A stretch of 64,000 nucleotides of DNA from Allodiplogaster sudhausi (GCA_945643635.1 CALZFC010000144.1:186001-250000); one strand, 5' to 3'. Counted from the stretch's first letter, positions 46,109-58,192 are shown. Numbers and translations are program-made. The notes: a model not told the origin generated them from the sequence alone.

Positions 46109-49100
46109 AAGGGAAGTGAGAAATTTTTATTTTCTTCTATGCCATACAGCACTGTCAGCATTCTTTTGGCCGCGTAGGGCGATCAATTCAAGCGTGCATC
46201 ATTCACGGTTGTTAAATTTCTTTCAGCAAGAATACCTTCGCATCTTCTCCGAGAGGCTGTGCGTTATCAGAAGCGAACTGGAGGTTTTTTTCGATTGTTT
46301 CAACCTGTGTTTTTCACATGTCTAACAATGAAAGATCGGCTGACAATGAGGGAAATGGACAAATTGAGAGAGATACGAGAGATTCAGAGAAACGAGAGAG
46401 ATAGAGCGAGAGATAAACATAGAGATAGAGACAGAAAGAGTGATAGGGCGATAGAGCAAGAGATAAAGAGTGAGCTAGAGAGACAGAAAGAGAGATAAAG
46501 AGATTGAGAGAGCGAGAGAGAGAGAGAGAGAGAGATAGGGAGAGTAACAGAGCGAGGAATTCTTAATAAATAAAAACAAAAGCCGACAGCTGGCCTAAAC
46601 GACATGATAAATAGTACAGGAGAAACGAATAGGATCCTTGTTCTAGGAGAAGAAGATGGCCCGATTGCGTGCAAGCGGAACTTCGACGCCTTCTCATCGG
46701 TTTGTCGTCATTGATTTGACAAAAATGTGCACATTTTGATCAAATCTACATTTTGGCACTTTGCCAAAAACAAAACACAAACAAAAAATAGCTCCTTAAC
46801 AGTAAGTCTGAGGTCGCCGCATTCCGCCACAGCCATTTTGGCTGCTTGCCAAAAATGTTTTTTTTTTAATCGCAAGAAAAACTATCCTTGCACAGTAAGC
46901 CGCCTCGTCCTCCTCCGCCGGCGCGCTCGCTCATCTGCGTTAGCCGTGCGGGGAGTGCTGACGTCGAGCGTCGTCTCGGCCCTCCTCGTCCACCGCCGCC
47001 TCTGCGTCGTGCGTGCGTCAGCCGTGCGGCGTCGGCTGATGTCGAGTCGGCGTCATCTCTCGTGCCGCCTCCCCGTCCACCGCCGCCGTCGAGGAGCGCC
47101 GCGAATCTGACGCGCGCCGCGAGTGACGCCTCGGAGCGGCGGCCGTCCGTGGCGACACAGAGTCAAGAGAAGGAGCAGCGCGCGAAGCCATGGCAGCTTG
47201 AGGTAGTTGAGATCTACACATATATGTATATTGATTGATTTAATTGATTTTTTTTTAAATATGTTCATCTTACATATATCGTGGGTTCATTTTTTTTTTA
47301 AATACTGATAAACTTGAATGAATGAACGAATGAATGAGGTGACGGCCGGCGATCGGAATCAGAACGTCAGCCGCCTCGTCAAGGCCATGCTGCCCGCGTC
47401 GAACATGACGACCGCGAACAGGCAGCCCATCACCATTCTCATCCAGAACGCGTGCAAAGTGAGCGAGAAGGTTGTTGTTGGACCAGTTTGAGCTAGTCCA
47501 ACTCCCGATGAGGACACAATCCACAAAAATGAAGGGAAAATTTTTAAGAGCCACACGAGACACTTCTTTTGTTTAGGTAATCAGTACTTGTATTAGCTAG
47601 TAGCCTTATGTCCCTAAGCGCTTAGAACGTGACACCTACAACTCTTCAATTAGGCAAAAAAGTCACTCTTGAATTCGCGTCTTTTTGCCAAATCATGTCA
47701 GCGAGAGAGCAAAGAGTGGCGATTACAAAGAATTGGAAAATTCAAATAGATTACGGTTGAGTTTCCTGCGCATTAGAGGCACTACGAGCATTTCTCTTGT
47801 ATTTTCAGGTCGAGATGAAGCACTTTGAGACGGCCGAGAGCCGAGAGGAGTACGACAAGTTGATATCGTCATATATCAACAGGCTTCAGGGAGCAAGTTT
47901 TTCTTCTTATTCCTCATTGTTTATTTTTTTTCCTTAAACGATTCTTGATTTTCAATCATAGAGAGAAAGAGAATGAGTGAGAGAAAGAGAGCGAGAAAGA
48001 TAGGGAGAGAGAGCGAGAGATAGAGAAGTAGATATAGGGAGAGAGACCGAGAGGGAGAGATAGAGATGTTCAAGTCTATTGCAAGAGTTTCATGAGGCCA
48101 ATTTACATGTTGATTTCCTCTAAATGAGCAAGAAGCCAAGAGCAAGTATGCAATAAGTTAATAGAAAACTTAGAATGTATTGAGAATGAAGGCACAATGT
48201 ATAGAGAAACAACGGAACAAAACAGAAGTCATATGGAATGCAGAGAGTGAGAGTGAGCGAGCGACAAAAAGAAAGAGAGTGCGTGGGAGAAAGGGAGTGT
48301 GAGGGCGAGAGGAGAGAGAGAGAGAGAGAGGAGCGAGCGAGAGAGAGCGAGAGAGAGAAAGAGAGAGAGAGTGAGTGATTACAGCAAGCCGACCGCGTGC
48401 GGCGCGTCGAAGCCGAAGCTGCGGCCGCTGCGCTTCCGGACGAGCGATGGCGCGCCGCGTTCAGTAGCGAGACACGCGCTCACTACGCCGTGACCCTCGC
48501 GACCGCCGTCTCGCCCTCGGCCAATCCGGCCGAGCTGCGCGCGACCGCCGTACAGAATGCGATCAAGCTCGCCACGAGAATCGAGCGACGTCTCTTCGCC
48601 ATCGCGACCAGTGATGTAAACACTTTTTTATACATATATAATATATGAATTTAAGGTTTTTTTTTAATTTTTACATACGACATATTAAAAATTTATAAAT
48701 TTTTTGCATAGTCTTCAATGAAAAATGGCCTCAATCAGAAAACAAACAAAACGATATTGAGAAAAAAAATTTTTCAGGAAGACTACTTCGAACTGCTCTC
48801 AAAGAAGATTGTCGACATTTTCAAGGTTGGCATTTTTTCCATATATTTTTTTTTTATAGATTTTTCTGATTTACGCCAAGTTTGGCACTGTCTGACATTA
48901 AGACAACAAATTACATGGCTTGTCTTCATAGAAATTGACAAATGAGAGTCATTCTGGAGAGTCGACAAATGTGTAGCATGAATGGATATGTAATGAATGA
49001 ATGTGCATTCATTTGAATTCATTTGCGAATTCACTTGATTTCGCTCTTCTCTTCAATTCCAGCTGCGTCTCGAGGACGCGAACCGGGAGGACCTGAGCGA

Positions 49101-49161
49101 GTGCTCGGAGAGTCTGAGTACGCACTCGCTCAGCTCACGCAGCAGCATGCCGCGCTTCTGA
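45491..49161 (+). CDS. triple-KIX-domain protein (no other domain recognised)
   Basis: KIX domains, known from CBP/p300 and MED15, are three-helix modules that bind activation domains of transcription factors. Exons with agreeing phases: 45491-45565, 45818-45949, 46227-46283, 46900-47202, 47339-47458, 47809-47896, 48389-48615, 48778-48825, 49063-49161; about 382 residues from the ATG at 45491. KIX1 (residues about 13-88): PWHGCCTDEQRRK, VRSIFPT, then QEYLRIFSERLCVIRSELE. Linker of about 100 residues rich in Pro, Arg, Ser. KIX2: PWQLE, VSRLVKAMLPA, EEYDKLISSYINRLQ. KIX3: RWRAAFSSETRAHYAVTLAT, LATRIERRLF, EDYFELLSKKIVDIFK. Ends in a Ser-rich tail. No HAT, bromodomain, TAZ or Mediator-type region. 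Possible adaptor or competitor of CBP; a longer 5' part cannot be excluded. Confidence 0.8.
46070..46110. repeat. (GA)n tract in KIX gene intron
   Basis: Short GA run between the two KIX1 exons. Confidence 0.9.
46359..46545. repeat. GA-rich tract in KIX gene intron
   Basis: Interrupted GAGA/GATA runs after KIX1. Confidence 0.9.
47957..48376. repeat. GA-rich tracts in KIX gene intron
   Basis: Two runs (47957-48065, 48240-48376). The second ends next to the KIX3 acceptor, giving an acceptor without a normal polypyrimidine tract. Confidence 0.85.
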
Positions 49162-50435
49162 TCAATCAATCGATGAGACACAATGGCTTGTCAATCGGAC
49201 GGTTTCATCATTTGTGGTCCAATGAACTTTGGTCCTACTTTGGTCCAACTTTGGTCCAATGAACTTTGGTCCTACTTTGGTCCAACTTTGGTCCAATGAT
49301 CTTTGGTACAAATTTTCAAAAGATCATTGGTCCAATAATATACATTGTATTCCGCTCAGGTTGGCCTTCCATGGGCAACAGGAATACATGGGCTTGAATT
49401 TGTCTGTGTGAGTGCAATTATTGATCTCTTCCCAATGCTCTAACTCTGAAAACAATGTGCAAATTCAGACAATAATTCATTTCTGTCCATGTAAACGCTT
49501 CTTATTTATCGGGCAAAGTAGATATTAGAAAGAATTTTTAGTGCCGGCTATCCCCAAATAATTATTTCCGCTAACTCTTTGTAACCTGCTCGATATTGAG
49601 CGTAATCTTTGGTATGAGAAATCCGGTGTGACTTACATATATTGAATTGTGGCGAATTTATTTATTCAATGAACTAGTATAAAATGATAAAATGCACTTC
49701 GACAACATGGTACTAGATGTGCAAAATAAGCGTATATTCGTATAAAATATTCGGCCATCAATGACAAGGCATTATAAACGCATGCTACAAACGCATGCTA
49801 CAATATACTGTAGATGTACACGTTTAAAATAGACAACCCTTGAGCGAGAAAGTGCATGTAAGCAAGAGGAAGTCAAGGCTCTTCGAATGATCTAGCCATG
49901 AGAACCCTAAGTTGCACTAGGCATTGCGACCTAAAGACAGCCGCCAACCATATATGAGCACAACCACCAGTCACAGTAGGAGAATACATAATGTTATATA
50001 ACGAGTGGAATAGCACAAGTCTGACTATTATACTGCTTATAATTACGAGGAATGACAGGAGGACACCCGAATCATATCAGACCAAAGAGTGATGCCAGCA
50101 AATAATTCACCAAAGAGAGGGATAAGGATAATACTAATAATAGAACAGCGGCTTGGCCATTCGTCTGATATAGCAGTTCATTTAATAGATATATGCGACT
50201 TTGGACGAGATAAAGGCAAGGAAGATATTAGTCGACCAGTAGAATCTTGAGAGTGGCTTTACCGTTTTGTGCCTCAAAAAGAATGTCTCTATTACACGAT
50301 TCCAAGTTGACCTAATCAACATGGCGAGTGAGGAGAGAGAAGTGAGAGAGAGAGAGAGCAAAGGGAGAGAGTGAGAGAGGGAGAGAGAGATAGAGAGAGA
50401 GAGAAAGAGAGAAGGGAATGTGGGAAATCTAACCA
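49162..50435. other. intergenic between KIX gene and MATH-BTB gene (convergent)
   Basis: Both genes end here. Near the left end is a small tandem repeat, and (GA)n lies at 50329-50415 just after the MATH-BTB stop. The stretch 49320-50320 shows no exon or RNA gene that I can support. Confidence 0.6.
49207..49335. repeat. short tandem repeat (TTTGGTCCAA-like)
   Basis: About nine imperfect copies of ACTTTGGTCC(A/T) including a 44-bp direct duplication (AATGAACTTTGGTCCTACTT at 49222 and 49257), directly after the KIX stop codon. Confidence 0.9.
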
Positions 50436-51998
50436 TCAGCACAGCTCGAAAATCCTCTCGAGCGTCTCCAACTTCATCTTGCACGAGAATGCTCGGAATT
50501 CCTCGGTCTGTCCGATCGCCTTGACCTCGGGGACCGACTTGCACGAGTGCAGGCACAAGATCTGATGCATTCTCAACCTTGTCCAACAACGCAAATCGCA
50601 TTAAACGTACTTTTAGTGAGATAAAAAAAAACCCAAATTGTAAGCTTACAGCCCTTCCAAAAACACATATATAAAGACAACAACATCCGAATGCCTTTTT
50701 TCATTGAAATACTAGTTTCGTTCTAGAAGCTCGTTCCGGATGGGTCTGCGCAGCGTTTCTTTCACAAGTAACAAATGAAATTCACACCTTCAGACTGCGG
50801 AGTCTGTACTGATCAGACCAGAGCAGCTTCTTCGCGAGGGGGATCTCCGCGCTGTCCGCGCCCCGCAAGAACTCCTCGCACGAACGCAGCACGACTTGCA
50901 AGGCGAAGTGGTCGGCCAAGCGAAGAAGAGACTCAACGGTGTGGACTGAACGATCACTATTTAAACTCTTATCAATTTCTCGCAAAACAATTATAGTAGA
51001 AATTTTAAATACTTTTTTAATCATTAATTAAATTCTTATCAACTTTTCATATCACAGCTCTAATGGACATCTTAAATACTTTTTTTTAATACTGTTAATG
51101 CAGCACCAAAGTCAAATGAATAAGAAGGGTCAGGGTAACGTTTCTTTTTCTATACATTTTTTCAGTGTAAACTTCTTATTATTATTGCTGTTAGCGAACT
51201 GCGGATGAGAAAAAAAGAACCTGCGACCGGCTTGCGAGAACGGTGGATGACGTGAAGGAGTTCCATGAACTCCTCGTACTCCAGCTCAGGAAGTGGAATC
51301 TCCTTCTTCGTCTTCTCGGCAAACTCCGAGAAGAACATCTTATGGAAGAAGGGCAAGAGATGAGCGAGGTACTGAAATAATGGCTGATAGTTTTGGGGTG
51401 CAAAGGAACTGAAGAAAGACGCTTTAATTCAAATTTTTATTAATTAATAATCTATATCAAAAGACAAGACGTGCAAAAAAAATCGGATACATTTCATGGA
51501 ACTGTTGAGGACACAGGCGAACAAGGTGGGTAGCGGATATATGACCCGGAAAACAGTGTGGGTGGTAGGTTGAATAGCGAGTTTCTTCTAAAACTTCGTC
51601 AAAAAACGAAATGTGGTGGGTTATGGCTTTGAGGTGGTCCAACATCAAAAGTGGCTCTGTCAACTCTACAGTACCATTTTGCCCTTGAAACTTTTTTTTT
51701 TAACTTTTACGTACGAAATGTTTATCAGAATAAAGTTAACGGAGACAAAAAGTAATATACTCTAACGGTAAATGGTTTTTAATAAAAATGACAGCAATCA
51801 AGAGACAAGATACCGCCTTGTTGACGTGCAGTGGCTTCCCCTCCACGATGAGAGCGACGTCCGTAAAATCCGGATGAGGGACGGTGAAGTCGCAGAGAGG
51901 CAACAGTCTGAAAAGGTAGAAAATATTTCTACAGAAAATAGAGAGTTGCAAATTGTGACTTGTTCAAATTACTAAAGTCTCGAATTTTTATTTTACGT

Positions 51999-52056
<58 letters not shown>

Positions 52057-52059
52057 GAA

Positions 52060-52124
<65 letters not shown>

Positions 52125-53112
52125 AATTACATACGGCAACCCGACGACTTTCGTCACGGTCACCGTAGCCTCGACAACGATGTCGCCGAATTCTTCGCGG
52201 ATGAAGCCGTCCTCAGAGTATAGACTCCAGCCAATGCAGTTGCCCGAGCAATTCAAGGTGAATCTCTAAAGAAATGTACTGCGGATAAATGAGATGTAGT
52301 TCGATACAGGATGTCCAAAATCAGGCAAGGCTTGTATCTGGCAATTAAAAGTGAGCTTAAAAAAGCTGGAATCGAGCCTAATAGTAGTTATCTTAGAAGC
52401 TTTCGCTTAAAAAATAGCTTCGACGATCTCTTAAATAGACAATTAGCAACTTGCTGGGTGGGTCCTCGCCTAGAGGGTGGGCGGCCCAGATATGCAACGG
52501 AGCTAGTTATAGCACAGGCTAATTGTCCTCTAAATTCAACTCGAGACAATGACCCTATTTCTTCTAAAGAAGCACATTCCTCAGAGAATCTATCTCCAAA
52601 CAAAAGACATTCTCTGTTCACGACCACACACCAACCTCGGTGTAGCTGCGTGACTTTTGGCCGACCTTCGACGACATCAGATGGAAGATTACGTTGCTTT
52701 CGCAGAGCCAGCGCGCACTTGGCTCGACCATGATGTACAACCCGAACTCTGAGTCCCTAACCAAATCGAGATGCCTGCAAGAATATTTAGGGTAACACTA
52801 TATTTAAACGGGTACTCACTCTAAAATATGAAAGTTGCCCCCCCCCCACCCCATTTTTTCGGGCCGGCCAAAAGCTCGACCTGAGTGCGCACTTTAACTT
52901 TCGGCACAAGTACTTAAAATTTGTTTGTAATACCAAACGAAATGTCATAATATCGTTGCATCCTCAAAACGTTTCATCAATTTTATGTGATGGGAAATAA
53001 TTCATTGTGCAAATAACTATTTATAAATCGAGTAATACAAGAATCAAATATACCAGGGCATGTTGGCGATGGAGACATCCGGCGAAGTGACGTCCTGCGA
53101 TCGCTCTGTCAG
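50436..53112 (-). CDS. MATH-BTB domain protein (likely Cullin-3 substrate adaptor)
   Basis: MATH-BTB proteins recruit substrates (MATH) to Cullin-3 ubiquitin ligases (BTB). Exons in frame: 53112-53054, 52774-52636, 52265-52141, 51907-51814, 51371-51221, 50945-50788, 50561-50436; about 283 residues visible. MATH: NMPWHLDLVRDSEFGLYI, then SNVIFHLMSSKVGQKSRSY and LNCSGNCIGWSLY. BTB: FTDVALIVEGKPLHVNKA, AHLLPFFHKMFFSEFAE, YEEFMELLHVIHRSRKP, VESLLRLADHFALQVVLRSC, AKKLLWSDQYRLRSLK. This BTB form matches the nematode bath family as I know it. Ends FELC. The first exon with the start codon was not located. Confidence 0.87.
51994..52126. repeat. (GA)n tract in MATH-BTB intron
   Basis: Near-pure GA run just inside the donor of exon 52141-52265. 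Confidence 0.95.
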
Positions 53113-53887
53113 CTAAACATGAATCTTGACGGAATCCACGATTTCTATAAGAGAAGCTAGTCTAGCAAGTACTTAATGATCAGCTCAGTCTAGATTCGTT
53201 CTTTCTTCTTTAATATATTTAACATCTTTCTTCTTTTGCACATTTGTTCATATTGAAAATACAAATCTGTCGATTTTGGGCTTATCATTTTCATTAAAAG
53301 ATATAGTCAAAATGTACGAAACATTAAGGAAAAACTCGGAGAAAGTGAACATGGCTAACTAGACATGTCTTGTCTCCTGCAGAAAGTGACTCCTGCAAAA
53401 ACAAAGCGCTTATCAAATGGCTGTTTGGAATAAAAACCGACTTCATAATCTGGACGAAATGAATATTTTAATCATGTAATAAATAAATGCCTCGGCCAGG
53501 CTTACGGTATGATGCTCACCGTATCTTTCAAACATAAAGAGGTTATATTAAAGAGAAGGGAACTTTATTGGAAGTTGAGTTTGCGCCACAACAATAAATA
53601 AGAAAAGTTCGAGGAAAGCCATGTCAAACTTTTGCCATGACAGAAATGTGAAAAATTAGTTTTTCTTTAATTCACTTTGAGAACATGTTGTGTACAAGAT
53701 ATGCAAAATAAACATAAGAACAGCAGCATTCACGAATAAGAACTTATATGAAATGTCTTGGAATGGAATTTCTTCTGTTTTATACAAGTGAGAACATAAA
53801 CTTATCGTAAATCAAAGGATAAAACTGTCTCCGGAAGATATCATACGACAAGAAAGGGGTTAAACTCGGTCAACGCAGGGTGCTTGT
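53113..53887. other. intergenic between RPB9 3' end and MATH-BTB 5' end
   Basis: AT-rich, no supported exon. Should contain the MATH-BTB first exon and promoter and the RPB9 3' UTR (plus-strand TTTATT near 53484 and 53596). Confidence 0.5.
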
Positions 53888-55157
53888 CTAGTCAGTCCAA
53901 CGGTGGAGGCATTCCTGGTTCATGCAGACATAGTAGAGCCTCATTTCCTCCTCGGCGCGGCGGGTCTGGGCCTGAAACATTCACTGGTTTGCTAAACAGA
54001 TACGGTAATACTGTAGACAAATTACGTAACATTTACCCTTCACTTTCTTTCTCTCCCTCAGTATCCCTACTACTTTTAAACGGAAGAATCACTCGTTTAC
54101 TGTACTGATACTGTAATAATGTAAAACAACTTCGTTCGATTCTCTATACGCCCTTCTATCGCTCCCATCATCTCTCCAATGGCCACTCCTATCACACCAA
54201 TCCACTCGAAAAGAGCCTCTTCCTGCACCCGAATTGTAATTCGAATGACAACTTTACGTGATTCATGGACACCCTCACCTGGAAGAAGACGGCCTCTCCG
54301 TGGTGGCACTTCGGGCACGGGTGATCTTCCGTCTTGGGCAGGGTCGGGTCGTGGATGACGTCAGCGCAGATCTGCGTCAGCTCGTCCACCTCGTGCACGA
54401 GCTTGTTCACGTAGATGCACGAGTTCTCGGCAACCCGAAAAATGATAGTCAGAGAATTTCCAATTACAAATATTAAATATATAAAAAAATTCTCGGCCAC
54501 TTCGAAAAAAAAAACCGACGAAAATAAGTCAGATAAGTTCCAATTAGCAATAATAAAAATTAAATCTTTTTATTTTTAAAATTATCCCATTTTTGACAAT
54601 GAGCAATTTACCGACATTTTTGCGCGGCACCCTCCCATGATTGCGTGCATCAACTTCTCATTATTCATCTACAGAGAGATTTGCAATCAATCGCGCGCTC
54701 TTATGCTCTGGAATTTCTCTCATTCGGCAAGGACGAGGGAGTCAAAGGTTATTTATGCATATAGAAAGTGTGAGGGGGACGAGCATTAGTGAACAAGAAA
54801 CCGCAAATAACTAAAAAAAAAACAAGTAATTATTCCCCTTTTTTTCCTTTCTCTTTTATGTTCCATTCATTCTCCGAATTGCTCTCGACTTGGTTCACGC
54901 AATTGTGACCACTTTTCCACGGTCTAACTATAATTAATGCATTAATTAATTAACTAGATAGATAACTATGATTTCTTCATAGCTATTAGCCAAAAAGAAG
55001 AAGAAAAAAGAAGTAGACAAAGAAGAATGCTGACCTGCTTGTGCTCGCAGTTTCTGCACGCGTAGAGTAGGATGCGCTGCGCCTTGTCCTCGCGCGGGTA
55101 CAGCATGTTGTTGCACTCGGGGCAGAACTTGATGCCGACAAAGGTCGCCTCGGACAT
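53888..55157 (-). CDS. rpb9: RNA polymerase II subunit RPB9 (POLR2I)
   Basis: Small zinc-binding subunit of Pol II that supports start-site choice, TFIIS-dependent transcript cleavage and fidelity. Three in-frame exons: 55157-55035, about 54425-54279, 53971-53888; 117 residues, against about 125 in human. First zinc ribbon: [13 protein letters not shown] and CRNCEHKQ; middle [19 protein letters not shown] and [15 protein letters not shown]; second ribbon [13 protein letters not shown] and [15 protein letters not shown]. All eight zinc cysteines are visible. The exon 2 acceptor (GCCGAG) is weak and lies in a duplicated stretch, so this edge could be a few residues out. Confidence 0.95.
54420..54575. 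repeat. imperfect tandem duplication at the RPB9 exon 2 acceptor
   Basis: TTCTCGGCAACCCGAAAAAT...AATTTCCAATTACAAATATT (from 54424) is echoed as TTCTCGGCCACTTCGAAAAA...AAGTTCCAATTAGCAATAAT (from 54490), about 66 bp on. The repeated segment covers the exon 2 edge and adjoining intron. Confidence 0.75.
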
Positions 55158-55552
55158 CACGCCGGAAATGTAAAGTATACAATTACTATTCTTTAAAAAA
55201 AAAGCCAGTAAATTACTAGCAGTAATTAGAAAAGAAGAAAAAAATTTGATTACATTTATTACAAGAAAATAAGAGCTATGGTTAGCGATGCAATACAAAA
55301 ATCGATTCAACCAAGGAACAACTTGGCCAAGTTGCTGAAGATGGTCAACAGTACGAACTCTTTTCAGTTCGCAAGAAGACAAACAATACTTTATTTACTT
55401 ACTCTTAACCGTTTAAGCATCTGCAAAATGGCATTCACATATCACGGGGAAACAAAAAAGAGCAAGGAGTTGTAATCTTTCGTCCTCGCCAGAAAAGGAT
55501 AGATTACAAGGTTTTCTCGCATTCACCAAACTGGCCTCTCACACAAGCGCCA
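55158..55552. other. 5' flank of RPB9
   Basis: Contains a TTTATTTACTTACTC stretch and no supported exon. Presumed RPB9 promoter, bounded on the right by the retroelement. Confidence 0.4.
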
Positions 55553-56007
55553 GTTATCGTACGGCGAGACGCTCTCGCCAGCAACCTCTTGCTGTATCTC
55601 TCACGAGTCCTCCGTGACTCTTTTATCTCTCTCGCCTAACTTTCTCACTGGCCGTACTCCTTTCCTATCCTTCTTCCTTATCCTCACTCCTCTTCCGATC
55701 ACCGCCGGAACCTGAAAGGAGGGGGACAGAGGGAACGACGACCAGCCGCAGAGATCCGAGAGTCTTGAGAGGAAGTAGATGCGATGCGGGAACAACCAGA
55801 GAAGAACACGTAGAACACAGGAACTCGTAGAACCGAACAGAACATGTTTATTCCGGGTAGGAGGGGGTTTATAAAGGAATGGAAGATGTAGTACTTTACG
55901 GACAATGGGGTGTACTCAGGGAAGGATGATGCAGGTGTAATTATTCCCCAATTTCCCTTGTATCCCAAAGTCACGTATTATACTTATGTACACATAACTC
56001 CACAACA
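55553..56007 (-). repeat. LTR of the retroelement
   Basis: On the - strand it starts TGTTGTGG right after a purine tract (plus-strand CCTCCCCT, 56008-56015). Inside are TATAAA (55868-55875) and, about 20 bp later, AATAAA (55847-55852), the usual U3/R order. The 3' limit is approximate: the following CTGGCGC (plus strand 55548-55554) resembles a primer-binding site. Confidence 0.6.
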
Positions 56008-56072
56008 CCTCCCCTAGTGGGTAGAACCCACTCACTCAACTTTACCACACAATTATACCCAATGAATTACAC

Positions 56073-56270
56073 AACGAAGGAGTTCGGATTTACCTACCTC
56101 TCCTACAGACCTTCTTCAAGGAGGAAGTTCGGCACACAGCCTACGTCTCCCTTTGTCACACAAAACTCAACGAATTACACCACGTAGGAGTTCGGATTTA
56201 CCTACCTCTCCTACAGACCTTTTTCAAGGAGGAAGTTCGGCGCACAGCCTACGTCTCCCTTAGACACACA
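56073..56270. repeat. tandem duplication of about 107 bp
   Basis: GGAGTTCGGATTTACCTACC...GCCTACGTCTCCCTTTG at about 56080-56155 is repeated at about 56187-56262 with few differences (CTTCTTC versus CTTTTTC). It lies between the coding relic and the LTR. Confidence 0.9.
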
Positions 56271-56478
56271 AATCAAAATGTACAAATGTATGTACAACTG
56301 CTGACACCAAATTTAAAATGAAAAACTTGATCCATATATCACAATAAATCAAACGACATTCAATATATGACGACACCATCATGAATTCCAATCACAAAAT
56401 ATGTACATACATAATTCAATACACGATCCAATAATAATATGCAATTCTTCATATGCATATCTCTCCTCCCCTGGATCG

Positions 56479-58192
56479 TTACTCCAGGAAAGAATTCTCA
56501 ACGAATTTCACCTTCTTCGTCGAACTTGATCGGTTGTCGTTCTTTTGGTCAGCAGATGTGTGTCTCGAGATTCCACGCGGATTCACAATTCCAGCGATCA
56601 TCTCGTTTGCCTTGTTCCTCGCGTTTCTGCAAGGCTTCGGGTCAGCCACCAGCGGACTAGCCCTCTCCGCGGTCTCAACAGGACTGTTGCCGACTTTCGC
56701 GATCCGTTTGTCCAGCGCTTCCGACACCTGCGGGCGCCTTGCGAAAGTAGCGTTCCTTGTCCAGAACTGCCTTGGCTGCACATTTGCATCTTCCTTGAAC
56801 CTGAGCGATGCCTTCGTCCTCTTGCACTTGCCAAGGTCTTTGCAGACAAACTCTGCATTCTCCATGTCGATTTTCCTGATTCGCGGCACAGTTCTCTCCC
56901 TGCTGAGTTCCTTCTTGTGCTGGTTCACGCTGTAGAACAGCTGATTTAGGTCCAGCTTCAACGTCATGATTGCGTTCCGCCCACACAGGGCCTGGCCGCG
57001 ACCATCCAACACGTGGATCCACTCCGTCGCCTTCTTGCCATTGCACTTGAACTCAGCCTTGAACTTGCCCAGGAACGAGAGTTTTGCGCCAGCGTATGCT
57101 TTCGCGCACTATTTCTCTCTTTTCAGTTTTGGCTTGCCCAGGCTCCTCCATGCTTCTTTGTCAATGATTGTCAGATCTGCGCCTGTGTCGAGCTCCATCT
57201 TCAGGGGCTTTCCGTTGATTCCAAACTTGAAGTAAGGGGGTGAGACTCGGCTCATCACCCTGCCCACTCTCTGCGATTCGGACCCTTCGGTCGACGATTC
57301 GTCATCAGAGTAGCCCAGCCAGTTCTGTCTCTTCCTTGTTCCTCTCACGGCTCCGTAGGACTTCTGGTGGCTTTTCTCCGGATCCTTAGAGCGACAATAT
57401 CGCGCAATATGGCCTGGCTTTCCACACTGGTAGCATTTCTGCTCCGTCTTCCTTGATCGGCTCTTGTCGCGGAACTTTTGCATCCGCTTCTTGGCATTTT
57501 CATCGTGCGATTCCTCATTCCGGCATGGTACCATTTCTCGGCTTTGTGGATCTCAGGCTCGGTGGGGTTGGCTGCGGTACGTAATCCCGCCATGTTAGCC
57601 GTCACCACCTCCAGCGCCTTTGCTTTCTCCACCATCTACGAGAACTTCTTGACCTGCTGTTCCACAAGTCTCTTCCGAGTTTCCTCAGACATCATGCCAC
57701 ACACGAATGCCATTCCGAGAATCATGTCAGCGACATCTTTGACTTTCTCGAATACGCACTTGCGGGAGAGCTGCTGGAGTTCACTTGCATACTCTTGCAC
57801 TGACTGGCCCTCTTTCTGAGAGTGGCGCAGCAACTTCACACTAGCACCGGAGGCCTGTGCATCTTCTCCATCAGCTGGATCAACTCTGACTATGTCTTTG
57901 ACTCCAGTTCCGCTCCTCCTGCCGCATTCTCCATTCCTGCATAGTTGACTTCTCCAACTTCCATCAGGAACATGAGCTTTTTGTTCTCCTCATCTTTGAT
58001 TCCACGCAACTTCAGAGAGTTCTCGAAAAGCTTCAGCCAGATTCGGAAACTCTGTCCAGGCACAAATGGGCTTACGCGACCCATTCCAGACATCATCAAC
58101 ATCGACGAAGCGGTGGAATTTGCCAAGGGTGCACTGCTGCCACTGCCGACATTTTCCGATTCAATGGCCATTTTGCTCTCACTCTCTTTCAC
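56479..58192 (-). pseudogene. retroelement gag-protease relic, broken
   Basis: Gag-like capsid region on the right (about 58192-57640), zinc knuckle CX2CX4HX4C with CYQCGKPGHIARYC (about 57440-57400), then a retropepsin-like domain with active-site LDTGADLTIID (about 57200-57160) and a later GRGQALCGRN near 57000. Breaks: frame change near 57885, in-frame stop near 57636, frame change near 57535, and an in-frame stop near 57110. The final frame ends at 56479 without reverse transcriptase. Not functional. Confidence 0.8.

Larger units (their letters stand above)
55553..58192 (-). mobile_element. decayed LTR retroelement (gag-protease relic plus LTR)
   Basis: Order on the - strand: gag-like region, zinc knuckle, retropepsin-like region, then a polypurine-like tract and LTR. 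Reverse transcriptase and integrase are absent between 56479 and 56010, and no 5' LTR is seen right of 58192. Probably Ty3/gypsy-like by its protease and knuckle, which is an inference. Confidence 0.75.

Noticed and set aside
56479..57012. Host gene for a domesticated gag-protease
   Set aside because: Two in-frame stops and two frame changes upstream, and an adjacent LTR, indicate a decayed element.
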